A stretch of DNA of 12,209 nt, taken from Candidatus Dormiibacterota bacterium (GTDB taxonomy: Bacteria; Chloroflexota; Dormibacteria; Aeolococcales; Bog-877). The notes beneath the pieces were generated by a model, which was given only the letters and a program-made list of their open reading frames with translations, did no database searches and was not told where the DNA came from. Shown one piece after another: positions 1-5,844 of this stretch. The stretch spans positions 1 to 12,209 of the forward strand of contig JASHRA010000048.1 in assembly GCA_030038765.1 (NCBI GenBank), given 5' to 3'. The translations under genes and the position numbers were made by a program. The stretch's first letter is position 1; each line of letters starts with the position of its first letter.

Positions 1-939
1 CGAGGCGATGACCAGGGCTCCCTCCAGGGGGCGCACCACACCGTCGAGGCAGGCCAGCTGCTCCCCCGGGCGCCCGCGGCGGACGCCCAGCTCCACCATC
101 TCCCCGGGGCCGGCCAGACGGTCCAGGTCGAAGGTGTGCAGGGGCTGCCCCAGCTCCAGCATCACGTAGTTGGCCAGGTCCACCGGGCCCGAGATGGGGC
201 GCGCGCCGACCGCCATCAGGCGGCGCTGGAGCCAGAGCGGCGCCGGCGGCTGGCGCTCCAGCTCCAGGCACTCGGCGATGTAGAGGGGGCAGTCGGCCTC
301 CGACTCGAGGTGGAGCCGGACCGTCTCCGCGGCGGGGCGCCCGGCCCGCTCCGGGGGCCGGTCCTGGGGGGGCCGCAGGGGCCGGTCCAGCACCGCCGCC
401 AGCTCCCGGGCCACGCCCAGGTGGCAGAGGCAGTCGGCGCGGTTGCTGAGGATCTCCAGGTCGTAGACCACGTCGGCGGGGAAGACACGGTCGAGGGGCT
501 GGCCGGGCTCGACCTCGTCCTCCGGCAGCAGCAGCACGCCCTCGTGGTCGGAGCCGAGGCCGAGCTCGTCGGGGGCGCAGAACATGCCCTGGCTGAGGAC
601 GCCGCGGATCCGGCGGGCGCCGATCTCCTGACCCCCGGGGAGGCTGCTCCCGGGACGGGCCCAGGCCACCAGCGCCCCGCTGACGAGGTTGGGCGCGCCG
701 CAGATGACCTCCGCCTCCGGCTCCCCGGGGACCGCCGCCCGGGCCCGCCAGAGGTGGTCCGAGCCGGCCAGCCGCTCGACCCCGAGGGCCCGGGCCACCA
801 CCACCTGGCCCAGTCCGGCGCCGTGCCGCTCCCAGCTCTCCACCTCGGTGCCGCTCAGGGTCAGCAGCTGGGCCACCCGCTCCGGGCCCACCCCCTCCAG
901 CTCGACGTACTCCGACAGCCACTCGTGGCTCACGCGCAC
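1..939 (-). CDS. pheT: Phenylalanyl-tRNA synthetase beta subunit, N-terminal part (cut by window edge)
   Basis: PheT is the large subunit of the alpha2-beta2 enzyme that charges tRNA-Phe in the cytoplasm; it carries tRNA-binding and editing domains. The 313 codons visible show an EMAP/CsaA-like tRNA-binding domain at about residues 40-150 (VICGAPN at 78-84, SQGMFCAPDELGL at 116-128), then SNRADC at 166-171 and the start of the B3/B4 editing region (VDLANYVMLELGQPLHTFD at 253-271, where family members usually have VDxTNY). The C-terminal part, normally several hundred residues, lies outside the window. The start is GTG at 939-937, directly after the pheS TGA, with GGAGGG at 952-947 inside pheS as Shine-Dalgarno, 7 nt upstream. 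A second in-frame GTG lies two codons on. Translation is probably coupled to pheS. Confidence 0.96.
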   Translation of the reverse strand, partial: MRVSHEWLSEYVELEGVGPERVAQLLTLSGTEVESWERHGAGLGQVVVARALGVERLAGSDHLWRARAAVPGEPEAEVICGAPNLVSGALVAWARPGSSLPGGQEIGARRIRGVLSQGMFCAPDELGLGSDHEGVLLLPEDEVEPGQPLDRVFPADVVYDLEILSNRADCLCHLGVARELAAVLDRPLRPPQDRPPERAGRPAAETVRLHLESEADCPLYIAECLELERQPPAPLWLQRRLMAVGARPISGPVDLANYVMLELGQPLHTFDLDRLAGPGEMVELGVRRGRPGEQLACLDGVVRPLEGALVIAS

Positions 940-1968
940 TCAGAAGCCCTCCAGGAGCCGGAGGTCGTTCTCGTAGAGGTCGCGGATGTCCTCCAGCCCG
1001 TACTTGAGGGCGGCGATCCGGTCGGGCCCCATGCCGAAGGCGAAGCCGCTGTAGCGCTCGGGGTCGAGGCCCGCGTTGCGCAGCACCTGGGGGTGAACCA
1101 TGCCGGAGCCGAGGATCTCGATCCAGCCCTTGCCCAGGCAGCTGCGGCAGCCCCCGCCCCGGCAGAAGCCGCAGGAGACGTCGGCCTCCAGGCTGGGCTC
1201 GGTGTAGGGGAAGTAGCTGGCCCGGAGGCGCACCCCCCGCTCGGGACCGAAGATGGCCCCGATGAGGTAGGTGAGCGTGCCCTTGAGGTCGGCCAGGCTG
1301 ACGCCCTCGTCGACGCACAGCCCCTCCACCTGGAAGAAGACCGGGTTGTGGGTGGGGTCGGGGTTGTCCCTCCGGTAGACGCGGCCGGGGACGATGATCC
1401 GGTAGGGTGGGGGCCCCGCCATCATCGTCCGCAGCTGCACCGGCGAGGTGTGGGTGCGGAGCAGCCAGCCCTGGGCCGGTCCCTCCAGGTAGAAGGTGTC
1501 GTGGGTATCCCGGGCGGGATGCTCGGGGGGCAGGTTTAGGAGTTCGAAGTTGTGCCGGTCGTCCTCCACCTCGGGACCGCGCACCGACTCGAAGCCCAGG
1601 GCCGCGGCCACGTCCTCGATCTCCCGGATCAGGCGCGCGACGGGGTGCTGGTGGCCCCGCTCCAGGGCCCGGCGGGGCCAGCTGAGGTCCATCCCGGCCG
1701 GGGCCGGCGGCGCCGCCCCGAGCGCCAGCTCCGCCTGGCGCCGGCCGAGCGCCTCCTCCACCGCCTGCTTGGCCCGGTTGAACTCCCGCCCCAGCTCGGA
1801 CCTCCGCTCCGGCGGGAGCTGGGCCAGGGCGGCGGCCCGACGGCTGATCAGCCCCGAGCGCCGGCCCAGGTAGAGCAGCCGCAGCCGCTCCAGCTCAGCC
1901 TCGTCCCCCGCCCCGGCGATCTCCTCCAGGGCCCGCTCGCCCAGCTCCCGGAGGTCGGTCTCCGTCAC
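940..1968 (-). CDS. pheS: Phenylalanyl-tRNA synthetase alpha subunit
   Basis: This is the catalytic class II subunit that activates Phe and transfers it to tRNA-Phe with PheT. It has 342 residues, a normal length. An N-terminal helical, tRNA-contacting region (1-90, with YLGRRSGL at 33-40) precedes the catalytic core: RTHTSPVQLRTM (171-182, motif 2 region), GRVYRRDNPDPTHNP (195-209), FFQVEGL (211-217, where E. coli has FHQ), GSGMVHPQVL (287-296) and the motif 3 stretch GFAFGMGPDRIA (308-319). An unusual insert has four cysteines, C266, C269, C274 and C277 (CxxC-x4-CxxC), just before the GW-IEILG strand; it looks like a zinc knuckle. The start is GTG at 1968-1966, overlapping the rplT TGA as GTGA, which indicates coupling. 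The upstream Shine-Dalgarno is weak (GGGAGAG, about 14 nt away). Confidence 0.97.
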   Translation of the reverse strand: MTETDLRELGERALEEIAGAGDEAELERLRLLYLGRRSGLISRRAAALAQLPPERRSELGREFNRAKQAVEEALGRRQAELALGAAPPAPAGMDLSWPRRALERGHQHPVARLIREIEDVAAALGFESVRGPEVEDDRHNFELLNLPPEHPARDTHDTFYLEGPAQGWLLRTHTSPVQLRTMMAGPPPYRIIVPGRVYRRDNPDPTHNPVFFQVEGLCVDEGVSLADLKGTLTYLIGAIFGPERGVRLRASYFPYTEPSLEADVSCGFCRGGGCRSCLGKGWIEILGSGMVHPQVLRNAGLDPERYSGFAFGMGPDRIAALKYGLEDIRDLYENDLRLLEGF

Positions 1969-2327
1969 TGGCCGGGCGAGCTCTCCCGCGCCACCTCGAG
2001 CAGCCGCCCGAAGGCAGAGGGGTCGCGCACCGCCAGCTCCGCCAGCTGCTTGCGGGAGAGCTGCACGCCGGCCCGGTCGAGGGCGGCGATGAAGCGGCTG
2101 TAGACCATTCCCTGCTGGCGCGTGGCGGCGTTGATGCGGGCGATCCAGAGCCGGCGGAAGTCGCCCTTGCGCTTGCGGCGGTCCCGGTACTGGTAGGCCA
2201 GCGAGTGCATGACCGCCTCGTTGGCGGGCCGGAAGAGGCGGTGGTGGGTGCCGCTGAAGCCGGAGGCCAGCTCCAGGATCTTCTTGTGGCGCTTGCGTGC
2301 GGTGACCGCCCGCTTGACCCGGGCCAT
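1965..2327 (-). CDS. rplT: 50S ribosomal protein L20
   Basis: L20 binds 23S rRNA and is needed early in large-subunit assembly. In several bacteria it also represses its own infC-rpmI-rplT operon. The 120-residue product is full length and canonical: MARVKRAVTARKRHKK at the N-terminus, YRDRRKRKGDFRRLWIARIN in the long basic helix (about 47-66), and GMVYSRFIAALDRAG in the C-terminal globular domain. The ATG at 2327-2325 lies 3 bp after the rpmI stop (TGA-GAG-ATG), so ribosomes probably re-initiate from rpmI. The C-terminus overlaps the pheS start by 4 nt. I did not identify an L20 operator structure. Confidence 0.98.
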   Translation of the reverse strand: MARVKRAVTARKRHKKILELASGFSGTHHRLFRPANEAVMHSLAYQYRDRRKRKGDFRRLWIARINAATRQQGMVYSRFIAALDRAGVQLSRKQLAELAVRDPSAFGRLLEVARESSPGQ

Positions 2328-2330
2328 CTC

Positions 2331-2534
2331 TCAGTGCACCAGCTTGGGGGCGTCACGCCGCACCTGGCGCGCCTCGCCTGGCGTCACCTGGTACATCTTG
2401 GCGTAGCCGCGCTTCCGCTTCGCCGACTTCCCCTCCAGCATGTGGGACTGGAAGGCGCCGCGGCGCAGCAGCTTACCGGTTCCCGAGAGACGGAACCGCT
2501 TCTGCGTCCCCCTGTGGCTGCGGATCTTGGGCAT
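2331..2534 (-). CDS. rpmI: 50S ribosomal protein L35
   Basis: L35 is a small basic large-subunit protein. The 67 residues match the family throughout: MPKIRSHRGTQKRFRLSGTGK, then RRGAFQSHMLEGKSAKRKR, and a C-terminal LVH in place of the more usual hydrophobic end. The ATG at 2534-2532 has a strong Shine-Dalgarno, GAGGAGG at 2552-2546, spaced 11 nt. That Shine-Dalgarno and the first 62 nt of rpmI lie inside the reading frame of infC, which is unusual because infC normally ends before rpmI begins. Infer translational coupling, or modulation of rpmI initiation by ribosomes finishing infC. Confidence 0.97.
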   Translation of the reverse strand: MPKIRSHRGTQKRFRLSGTGKLLRRGAFQSHMLEGKSAKRKRGYAKMYQVTPGEARQVRRDAPKLVH

Positions 2535-3078
2535 GGTTGCCGGCGCCTCCTCGCGGTTGTCTCTTGGCGATCGGGTTGAGGATCATGATCATGTTCTTGC
2601 CCTCCACCAGGGGATTGCGCTCGATCTGGGCCACGTCCTTGACCGCCTCGGCCAGACGTTCCAGCAGCGCGCGCCCGATCTCTTGGTGGACCAGCTCCCG
2701 ACCGCGGAACATGATAGTGAGCTTGACCTTGTCGCCCTCCTCCAGGAAGTGGCGCACGTAGCCGTACTTGGTCTGGAAGTCGTGCTCGCTGATCTTGGGC
2801 CTGAGCTTCATCTCCTTGAGGCGGTTGGCGTTGTGCTCCCTGCGCGCCTCCTTCTCACGCTTCAGGGCGTCGAACTTGAAGCGCCCGTAGTCCATCAGGC
2901 GGCAGACCGGGGGTTGGGCCTGGGGCGCCACCTCGACCAGGTCCAGGCCGCGCTGCTGGGCCAGCTGCTGGGCCTCGGCCAGGGGCACGATGCCCAGGGC
3001 CTCGTCGTTGGCGTCGTCGAAGAGCCGGACCGAGAGCACCCTGATCTGGTCGTTGATGCGCAGTTCGCGAAACGCTAT
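2473..3078 (-). CDS. infC: Translation initiation factor IF-3 (probable ATA start)
   Basis: IF-3 binds the 30S subunit, blocks premature 50S joining and rejects non-canonical start codons. With the ATA start it has 201 residues. The N-domain shows ELRIND (5-10), LGIVPLAEAQ (28-37), LDLVEVAPQAQPPVCRLMDYG (46-66); a basic linker follows (KREKEARREHN); the C-domain shows KEMKLRPKISEHDF (88-101), GDKVKLTIMFRGRE (115-128) and NPLVEGKNMIMILNP (155-169). The Shine-Dalgarno GAGGAGG (3093-3087) lies 8 nt before ATA 3078-3076. The only in-frame upstream alternative, GTG at 3087, overlaps the Shine-Dalgarno itself. The conserved body ends near residue 173; residues 174-201 are a non-conserved tail, of which 182-201 are encoded inside rpmI in another frame. 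An 82-nt gap separates infC from thrS. Confidence 0.95.
   Translation of the reverse strand: MAFRELRINDQIRVLSVRLFDDANDEALGIVPLAEAQQLAQQRGLDLVEVAPQAQPPVCRLMDYGRFKFDALKREKEARREHNANRLKEMKLRPKISEHDFQTKYGYVRHFLEEGDKVKLTIMFRGRELVHQEIGRALLERLAEAVKDVAQIERNPLVEGKNMIMILNPIAKRQPRGGAGNHAQDPQPQGDAEAVPSLGNR
2546..2552 (-). promoter_or_regulatory. rpmI ribosome binding site embedded in infC
   Basis: GAGGAGG matches the anti-Shine-Dalgarno well and lies 11 nt before the rpmI ATG. It decides the rpmI start and shows that L35 is initiated independently, even though the site is within the infC reading frame. Confidence 0.8.
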
Positions 3079-3093
3079 GGAAGACACCTCCTC
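3079..3093 (-). promoter_or_regulatory. infC ribosome binding site that points to an ATA start
   Basis: On the minus strand the order is GAGGAGGTG, then TCTTCC, then ATA GCG. The GAGGAGG core places ATA at the standard 8-nt spacing, while GTG at 3087-3085 begins immediately at its edge and could not be used efficiently. E. coli infC starts at AUU, and rare AUU/AUC/AUA starts in infC are a known route to IF-3 autoregulation. Confidence 0.75.
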
Positions 3094-3160
3094 AAGCAGG
3101 CAATTGAATCCGAGATGCTATCACCCGGATACCTTCCCCCAAGAGCCGCCGGCGCAACCC

Positions 3161-4897
3161 TCAGGAGGCGGTCTCGGCCCGGAGCCGCTCCAGCAGCTGC
3201 GCCACGCTGAGGGCGGCCTGGCCCCCGCCGCGGTTGTCCCTCAGCTGCACTCCGCCCGACTCCACCTCACGCCGCCCCACCACCGCAGCGTAGGGCACCT
3301 TGGCCAGGATGGAGTCCCTCACCTTGGCCTCGATCCGCTCCCCGGGCCGGTCCGCCACCTCGACCCGGAAGTCCTCCTCCTCCAGGCGGCGGGCCACCTC
3401 CTGGGCGTAGGGGAGCTGCTCGTCGGTGATGGTGAGGACCTCGACCTGGACCGGCGCCAGCCAGAGCGGGAGGGCGCCCCCGTGGTGCTCCAGGAGGACC
3501 CCGAAGAAGCGCTCCATGGACCCCAGCAGGGTGCGGTGGACCATCACCGGGCGGTGCCCCCGGCCGTCCGGCCCGATGAACTCGAGGCCGAAGCGCTCCG
3601 GCTCGTTGAAGTCGAACTGGACCGTGGCGCACTGCCAGCGCCGGCCCATGCTGTCGCGGATGTGGACGTCCAGCTTGGGCCCGTAGAAGGCGCCCTCGCC
3701 GGGGTTCTGGCGCAGCTCCAGCCCCTCCGCCTCGACCACCCGGCCGAGGCTGGACTCGGCCCGCTCCCAGAGCTCGGGCGCGCCCACCGCCCGGGGCGGC
3801 CTGGTGCTGAGGTCCACCTCCAGGGCGTCGAAGCCGAGCCGGTGGTAGAGGACGCGGGTGAGGCGCAGGACCGCGGCCACCTCCTCCTCCACCTGGTCCG
3901 GGCGGCAGAAGATGTGGGCGTCGTCCTGGGTGAAGCCCCGCACCCGGAGCAGCCCGTGCAGGGTCCCGCTGCGCTGGTAGCGGTAGACCGAGGCCAGCTC
4001 GGCCAGGCGCAGGGGCAGCTCGCGGTAGCTCCGGGGCCGGTTGGCGTAGATGAGGATGTGGAAGGGGCAGCTCATGGGCTTGACCCGGTAGCGCTCGCCC
4101 TCCACGTCCATGGCCCCGAACATCTCGTCGGCGAAGTAGCCGAGGTGGCCGCTGGTCTCCCAGAGCTGCTCCCGGGCCAGGTGGGGCGTGTAGACGAGCT
4201 GGTAACCGGAGCGCCGGTGCAGCCGGCGCCAGTAGTCCTCGATGACGGTCCTCACCGCCGCCCCCTTGGGGTGCCAGAGGATGAGCCCCGGCCCCAGGGC
4301 GTCGGAGATGGAGAAGAGGTCCAGCTCCCGGCCCAGCTTGCGGTGGTCCCGGGCCCGGGCCAGCTCGAGCCGCTCCAGGTACTGCTGCAGCTCGGCCTCC
4401 GAGTTCCAGGCGGTGCCGTAGACGCGCTGCAGCATGGGCCGGCTCTCGTCCCCGCGCCAGTAGGCGCCGGCGGGGTGGAGCAGGCGGAAGGCGGGGATCT
4501 CGCCGGCGTCGCGGACGTGGGGGCCGCGGCAGAGGTCGAAGAAGTCCCCGGTGCGGTAGGCGGTGATCGTGTCCCCCTCCGGGATCTGCTCGATGATCTC
4601 CAGCTTGAAGTGCTGGCCCCGGCGCCTGAACTCCTCCTGCGCCTGCTCCCGGCTCAGCTCCAGGCGCTCGTAGGCGGGCCGGCGGGAGGCGATCTGGCGC
4701 ATCCGCTCCTCGATCGGGGCCAGGTCGTCCTCGCCGAGGCGGCGCGCGTCCGGCAGCAGGAAGTCGTAGTAGAAGCCGTCCTCGATCGAGGGGCCGATGG
4801 CGTACTCGGTTCCCGGCCAGAGCTCGCACACCGCTGCCGCCATCAGGTGGGCGGCGCTGTGGCGCAGGACCTCCAGGTCCACGGGGGGCTCAGGCAT
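3161..4897 (-). CDS. thrS: Threonyl-tRNA synthetase lacking the TGS domain
   Basis: ThrRS charges tRNA-Thr and hydrolyses mischarged Ser-tRNA. The 578 residues begin almost directly with the N2 editing domain (HSAAH at 13-17; CRGPH at 123-127), so the ~60-residue N-terminal TGS domain of the 642-residue E. coli enzyme is absent. Editing residues H13, H17 and C123 are kept. The class II core runs from about 190 to 475: KPMSCPFHI (C277), LHGLLRVRGFTQDDAHIFC (H328), FYGPKLD (405-411), VMVHRTLLGSMERF (H454); C277, H328 and H454 are the expected zinc ligands. The anticodon-binding domain spans about 480-578. ATG 4897 is chosen because family similarity begins there. An upstream ATG at 4993 would add 32 residues reading through the divergent promoters and into the tRNA gene. 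No T-box fits upstream; the mRNA may be almost leaderless. Confidence 0.96.
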   Translation of the reverse strand: MPEPPVDLEVLRHSAAHLMAAAVCELWPGTEYAIGPSIEDGFYYDFLLPDARRLGEDDLAPIEERMRQIASRRPAYERLELSREQAQEEFRRRGQHFKLEIIEQIPEGDTITAYRTGDFFDLCRGPHVRDAGEIPAFRLLHPAGAYWRGDESRPMLQRVYGTAWNSEAELQQYLERLELARARDHRKLGRELDLFSISDALGPGLILWHPKGAAVRTVIEDYWRRLHRRSGYQLVYTPHLAREQLWETSGHLGYFADEMFGAMDVEGERYRVKPMSCPFHILIYANRPRSYRELPLRLAELASVYRYQRSGTLHGLLRVRGFTQDDAHIFCRPDQVEEEVAAVLRLTRVLYHRLGFDALEVDLSTRPPRAVGAPELWERAESSLGRVVEAEGLELRQNPGEGAFYGPKLDVHIRDSMGRRWQCATVQFDFNEPERFGLEFIGPDGRGHRPVMVHRTLLGSMERFFGVLLEHHGGALPLWLAPVQVEVLTITDEQLPYAQEVARRLEEEDFRVEVADRPGERIEAKVRDSILAKVPYAAVVGRREVESGGVQLRDNRGGGQAALSVAQLLERLRAETAS

Positions 4898-4909
4898 TCT
4901 CTGCGCCGG

Positions 4910-4938
4910 ATTGTATGGAACTCGGCTCCGCCGGTCGG
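4910..4938 (-). promoter_or_regulatory. Candidate thrS promoter
   Basis: On the minus strand TACAAT (4915-4910) matches 5 of 6 of the -10 consensus; a poor -35 (CCGACC, 4938-4933, 3 of 6) lies 17 bp upstream. A start about 7-8 nt past the -10 would fall near 4902, only about 5 nt before the thrS ATG. There is no good Shine-Dalgarno (only AGAGA adjacent to the ATG), which agrees with a very short leader. Confidence 0.45.
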
Positions 4939-4957
4939 CGCCATCTCGGGCCGCGGC

Positions 4958-4963
4958 TATAAT
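4958..4963 (+). promoter_or_regulatory. Candidate tRNA-Val promoter (-10 element)
   Basis: A perfect TATAAT lies 22 bp before the mature tRNA 5' end, giving a predicted start near 4970 and a short 5' leader for RNase P removal. I see no convincing -35 at 16-18 bp upstream (TCGGCG at 4935-4940). Confidence 0.55.
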
Positions 4964-4985
4964 CCGGGCACCTCGGCGCCGGCGA

Positions 4986-5062
4986 GGGCGCATAGCTCAG
5001 GTGGTTAGAGCGCTACCCTGACACGGTAGAGGTCCCAGGTTCGACTCCTGGTGCGCCCACCA
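4986..5062 (+). tRNA. tRNA-Val (anticodon GAC), CCA encoded
   Basis: The 77-nt gene folds as a full cloverleaf: 7-bp acceptor stem GGGCGCA/TGCGCCC, D stem GCTC/GAGC with a 9-nt loop, anticodon stem CTACC/GGTAG with loop CTGACAC (anticodon GAC at positions 34-36, reading GUC and GUU valine codons), 5-nt variable loop, T stem CCAGG/CCTGG with loop TTCGACT, discriminator A at 5059, and genomically encoded CCA at 5060-5062. It is transcribed divergently from thrS. No clear intrinsic terminator follows. Confidence 0.97.
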
Positions 5063-5276
5063 GGCCAGCCCTCTGGGCGGCGGCCACCCTCAGCTGGCGC
5101 GGCGACCGCTGCCCTCCCTTTGGCGGCGGCGCCCAGGGCCCGGCAGGGCCGTCCCTGACCCCGCTCGGGATGGCCGCGGTAATCCCCCGTTTCCACACCC
5201 GAGGTGGGGAAACGGCGCACAAACCGTGGCGACAAAGTTCAGGAAAAGGTGGTCATTTTCGCGTGCGTAATCTCTA
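5063..5276. other. Intergenic region between tRNA-Val and the zinc-finger gene
   Basis: I see no credible coding sequence here. The first half is very GC-rich and holds a small hairpin, GGCCC-GGCA-GGGCC (5137-5150), without a T tract. A 29-bp inverted repeat follows at 5187-5215, and then a distinctly AT-richer stretch (about 5216-5310) leads into the promoter at 5277. Minus-strand open frames here have no recognisable protein features. Confidence 0.6.
5187..5215. repeat. 29-bp imperfect inverted repeat (hairpin or operator candidate)
   Basis: Left arm CCGTTTCC-A-CACC, loop CGA, right arm GGTG-G-GGAAACGG: 12 of 13 positions pair, with one A/G mismatch. No T-run follows on either strand, so it is not a standard intrinsic terminator. 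It lies 62 bp upstream of the -35 of the zinc-finger gene and could be an operator, a processed RNA hairpin or a termination aid for the tRNA transcript. The choice between these is inference. Confidence 0.7.
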
Positions 5277-5305
5277 TTGACAGGAACCGTTAACCCGTTT
5301 CTAAT
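5277..5305 (+). promoter_or_regulatory. Strong sigma70-type promoter of the zinc-finger gene
   Basis: TTGACA (5277-5282, 6 of 6), a 17-bp spacer and TCTAAT (5300-5305, 5 of 6). The predicted start falls at about 5312-5314, which is the GTG start codon itself, so the transcript should be leaderless or nearly so. The spacer contains the palindrome GTTAAC (5290-5295 region), which could be an operator, though nothing else supports that. Confidence 0.8.
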
Positions 5306-5313
5306 ATCCCTTC

Positions 5314-5595
5314 GTGGCCCGCACCCCCGCCTCTCCCCCAACCCCCTACCGGGTCTGTGCCAGGGCCGGCTGCGAGGCCACCGTCAAGAAGCGGACGGCG
5401 AAGTACTGCAGCGTCCGCTGCTCCAGCATCGACCCCGACCGCCGCGCCCGCCTGCGCGAGCGCGCCCGGCACGGCGTGGTGCTGCCCCTGGCCCACCAGC
5501 TCCGGCTCGACTTCGAGAGCGAGGAGTGGGGCCTGAACCTCCTGGAGTCGTCCCGGGAGGAGGTCCCGCTGGGCCTCTCCCGCTGGGCGGTCTGA
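5314..5595 (+). CDS. Small zinc-finger protein, function unknown
   Basis: The 93-residue product has a proline-rich start, then a four-cysteine finger: C15-x4-C20-x11-C32-x3-C36 (CARAGC ... YCSVRC). The pattern resembles small treble-clef zinc fingers of uncharacterised proteins. A basic stretch follows (DRRARLRERARHG, about 42-54), then a tail with LRLDFESEEWGLNLLE ending in SRWAV. Codon third positions are strongly GC, as in neighbouring genes, which supports real coding. There is no signal peptide or membrane segment. The GTG start is set by the strong promoter whose predicted start site coincides with it; there is no Shine-Dalgarno. Possible DNA/RNA binding is inferred only from the finger and basic patch. 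It is one of only two plus-strand genes in the window, with the tRNA. Confidence 0.8.
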   Translation: MARTPASPPTPYRVCARAGCEATVKKRTAKYCSVRCSSIDPDRRARLRERARHGVVLPLAHQLRLDFESEEWGLNLLESSREEVPLGLSRWAV

Positions 5596-5599
5596 GGCC

Positions 5600-5782
5600 C
5601 TAGCGCCGGACCAGGCCGGTGCGCACCGCCGCCTCGGCGGTGAGGATGTCGGCCCGGGTCACGGTCACCAACAGGCTCTGCTCACAGCCGTGGCAGATGA
5701 TGTGGAAGGTGGTCGGCTCGGGAATGGCGCGGGCGACTTCCTGGCGCTTCCCGCAGCTCTCGCAGGTGACGACGGCTCGCAT
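5600..5782 (-). CDS. Small zinc-ribbon protein, function unknown
   Basis: The 60-residue product has two CxxC knuckles, C7-C10 (CESC) and C30-C33 (CHGC), the spacing of a zinc ribbon, flanked by short beta-like stretches (TFHII, LLVTVTRADI). GC-rich third positions and the cysteine layout support real coding despite its size. The start is ATG 5782; there is no good Shine-Dalgarno and no clear promoter, so it may be read from the MFS gene 62 bp upstream. It ends 4 bp from the stop of the convergent zinc-finger gene. Role unknown. Confidence 0.7.
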   Translation of the reverse strand: MRAVVTCESCGKRQEVARAIPEPTTFHIICHGCEQSLLVTVTRADILTAEAAVRTGLVRR

Positions 5783-5844
5783 GGCCCCATTTAGGTCCCG
5801 CCCCCGCCGCCTGGAGCCCTCCGCCAGCGGACTTCGACAATCCG

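Noticed and set aside
136..1539. Long plus-strand open frame opposite pheT and pheS
   Set aside because: Both antisense genes have strong family motifs over the same interval; the plus-strand product is compositionally biased and unrecognisable.
3094..3160. Separate promoter or T-box in the thrS-infC gap
   Set aside because: Only weak matches (TTGGGG, 16 bp, TAGCAT) are present, and the gap is too short for a T-box. Read-through from thrS suffices.
4898..4993. Upstream ATG extension of thrS by 32 residues
   Set aside because: The added residues are arginine-rich with no TGS similarity, and the extension would run through both candidate promoters and into the first bases of the tRNA gene.
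2990..5008. Very long plus-strand open frame (672 codons) opposite thrS
   Set aside because: It is the antisense shadow of thrS: low-complexity Leu/Gly/Ala/Pro/Val-rich product, no motifs, no ribosome binding site, and a path through the divergent promoters and the tRNA. High GC makes stop codons rare.
5187..5215. Inverted repeat as a parS site or DnaA box pair
   Set aside because: GTTTC and GAAAC arms recall parS, but parS arms are nearly contiguous whereas here they are separated by about 15 bp. The best DnaA-box match is only 7 of 9, with no cluster nearby.
5005..5341. Minus-strand open frames in the tRNA/zinc-finger intergenic region
   Set aside because: They cross the tRNA gene or the promoter, lack recognisable domains and have no plausible ribosome binding site.
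5277..5603. Alternative 108-codon plus-strand frame overlapping the zinc-finger gene
   Set aside because: Its start lies inside the -35 element, upstream of the predicted transcription start, and the product is Pro/Arg-rich without the cysteine pattern.
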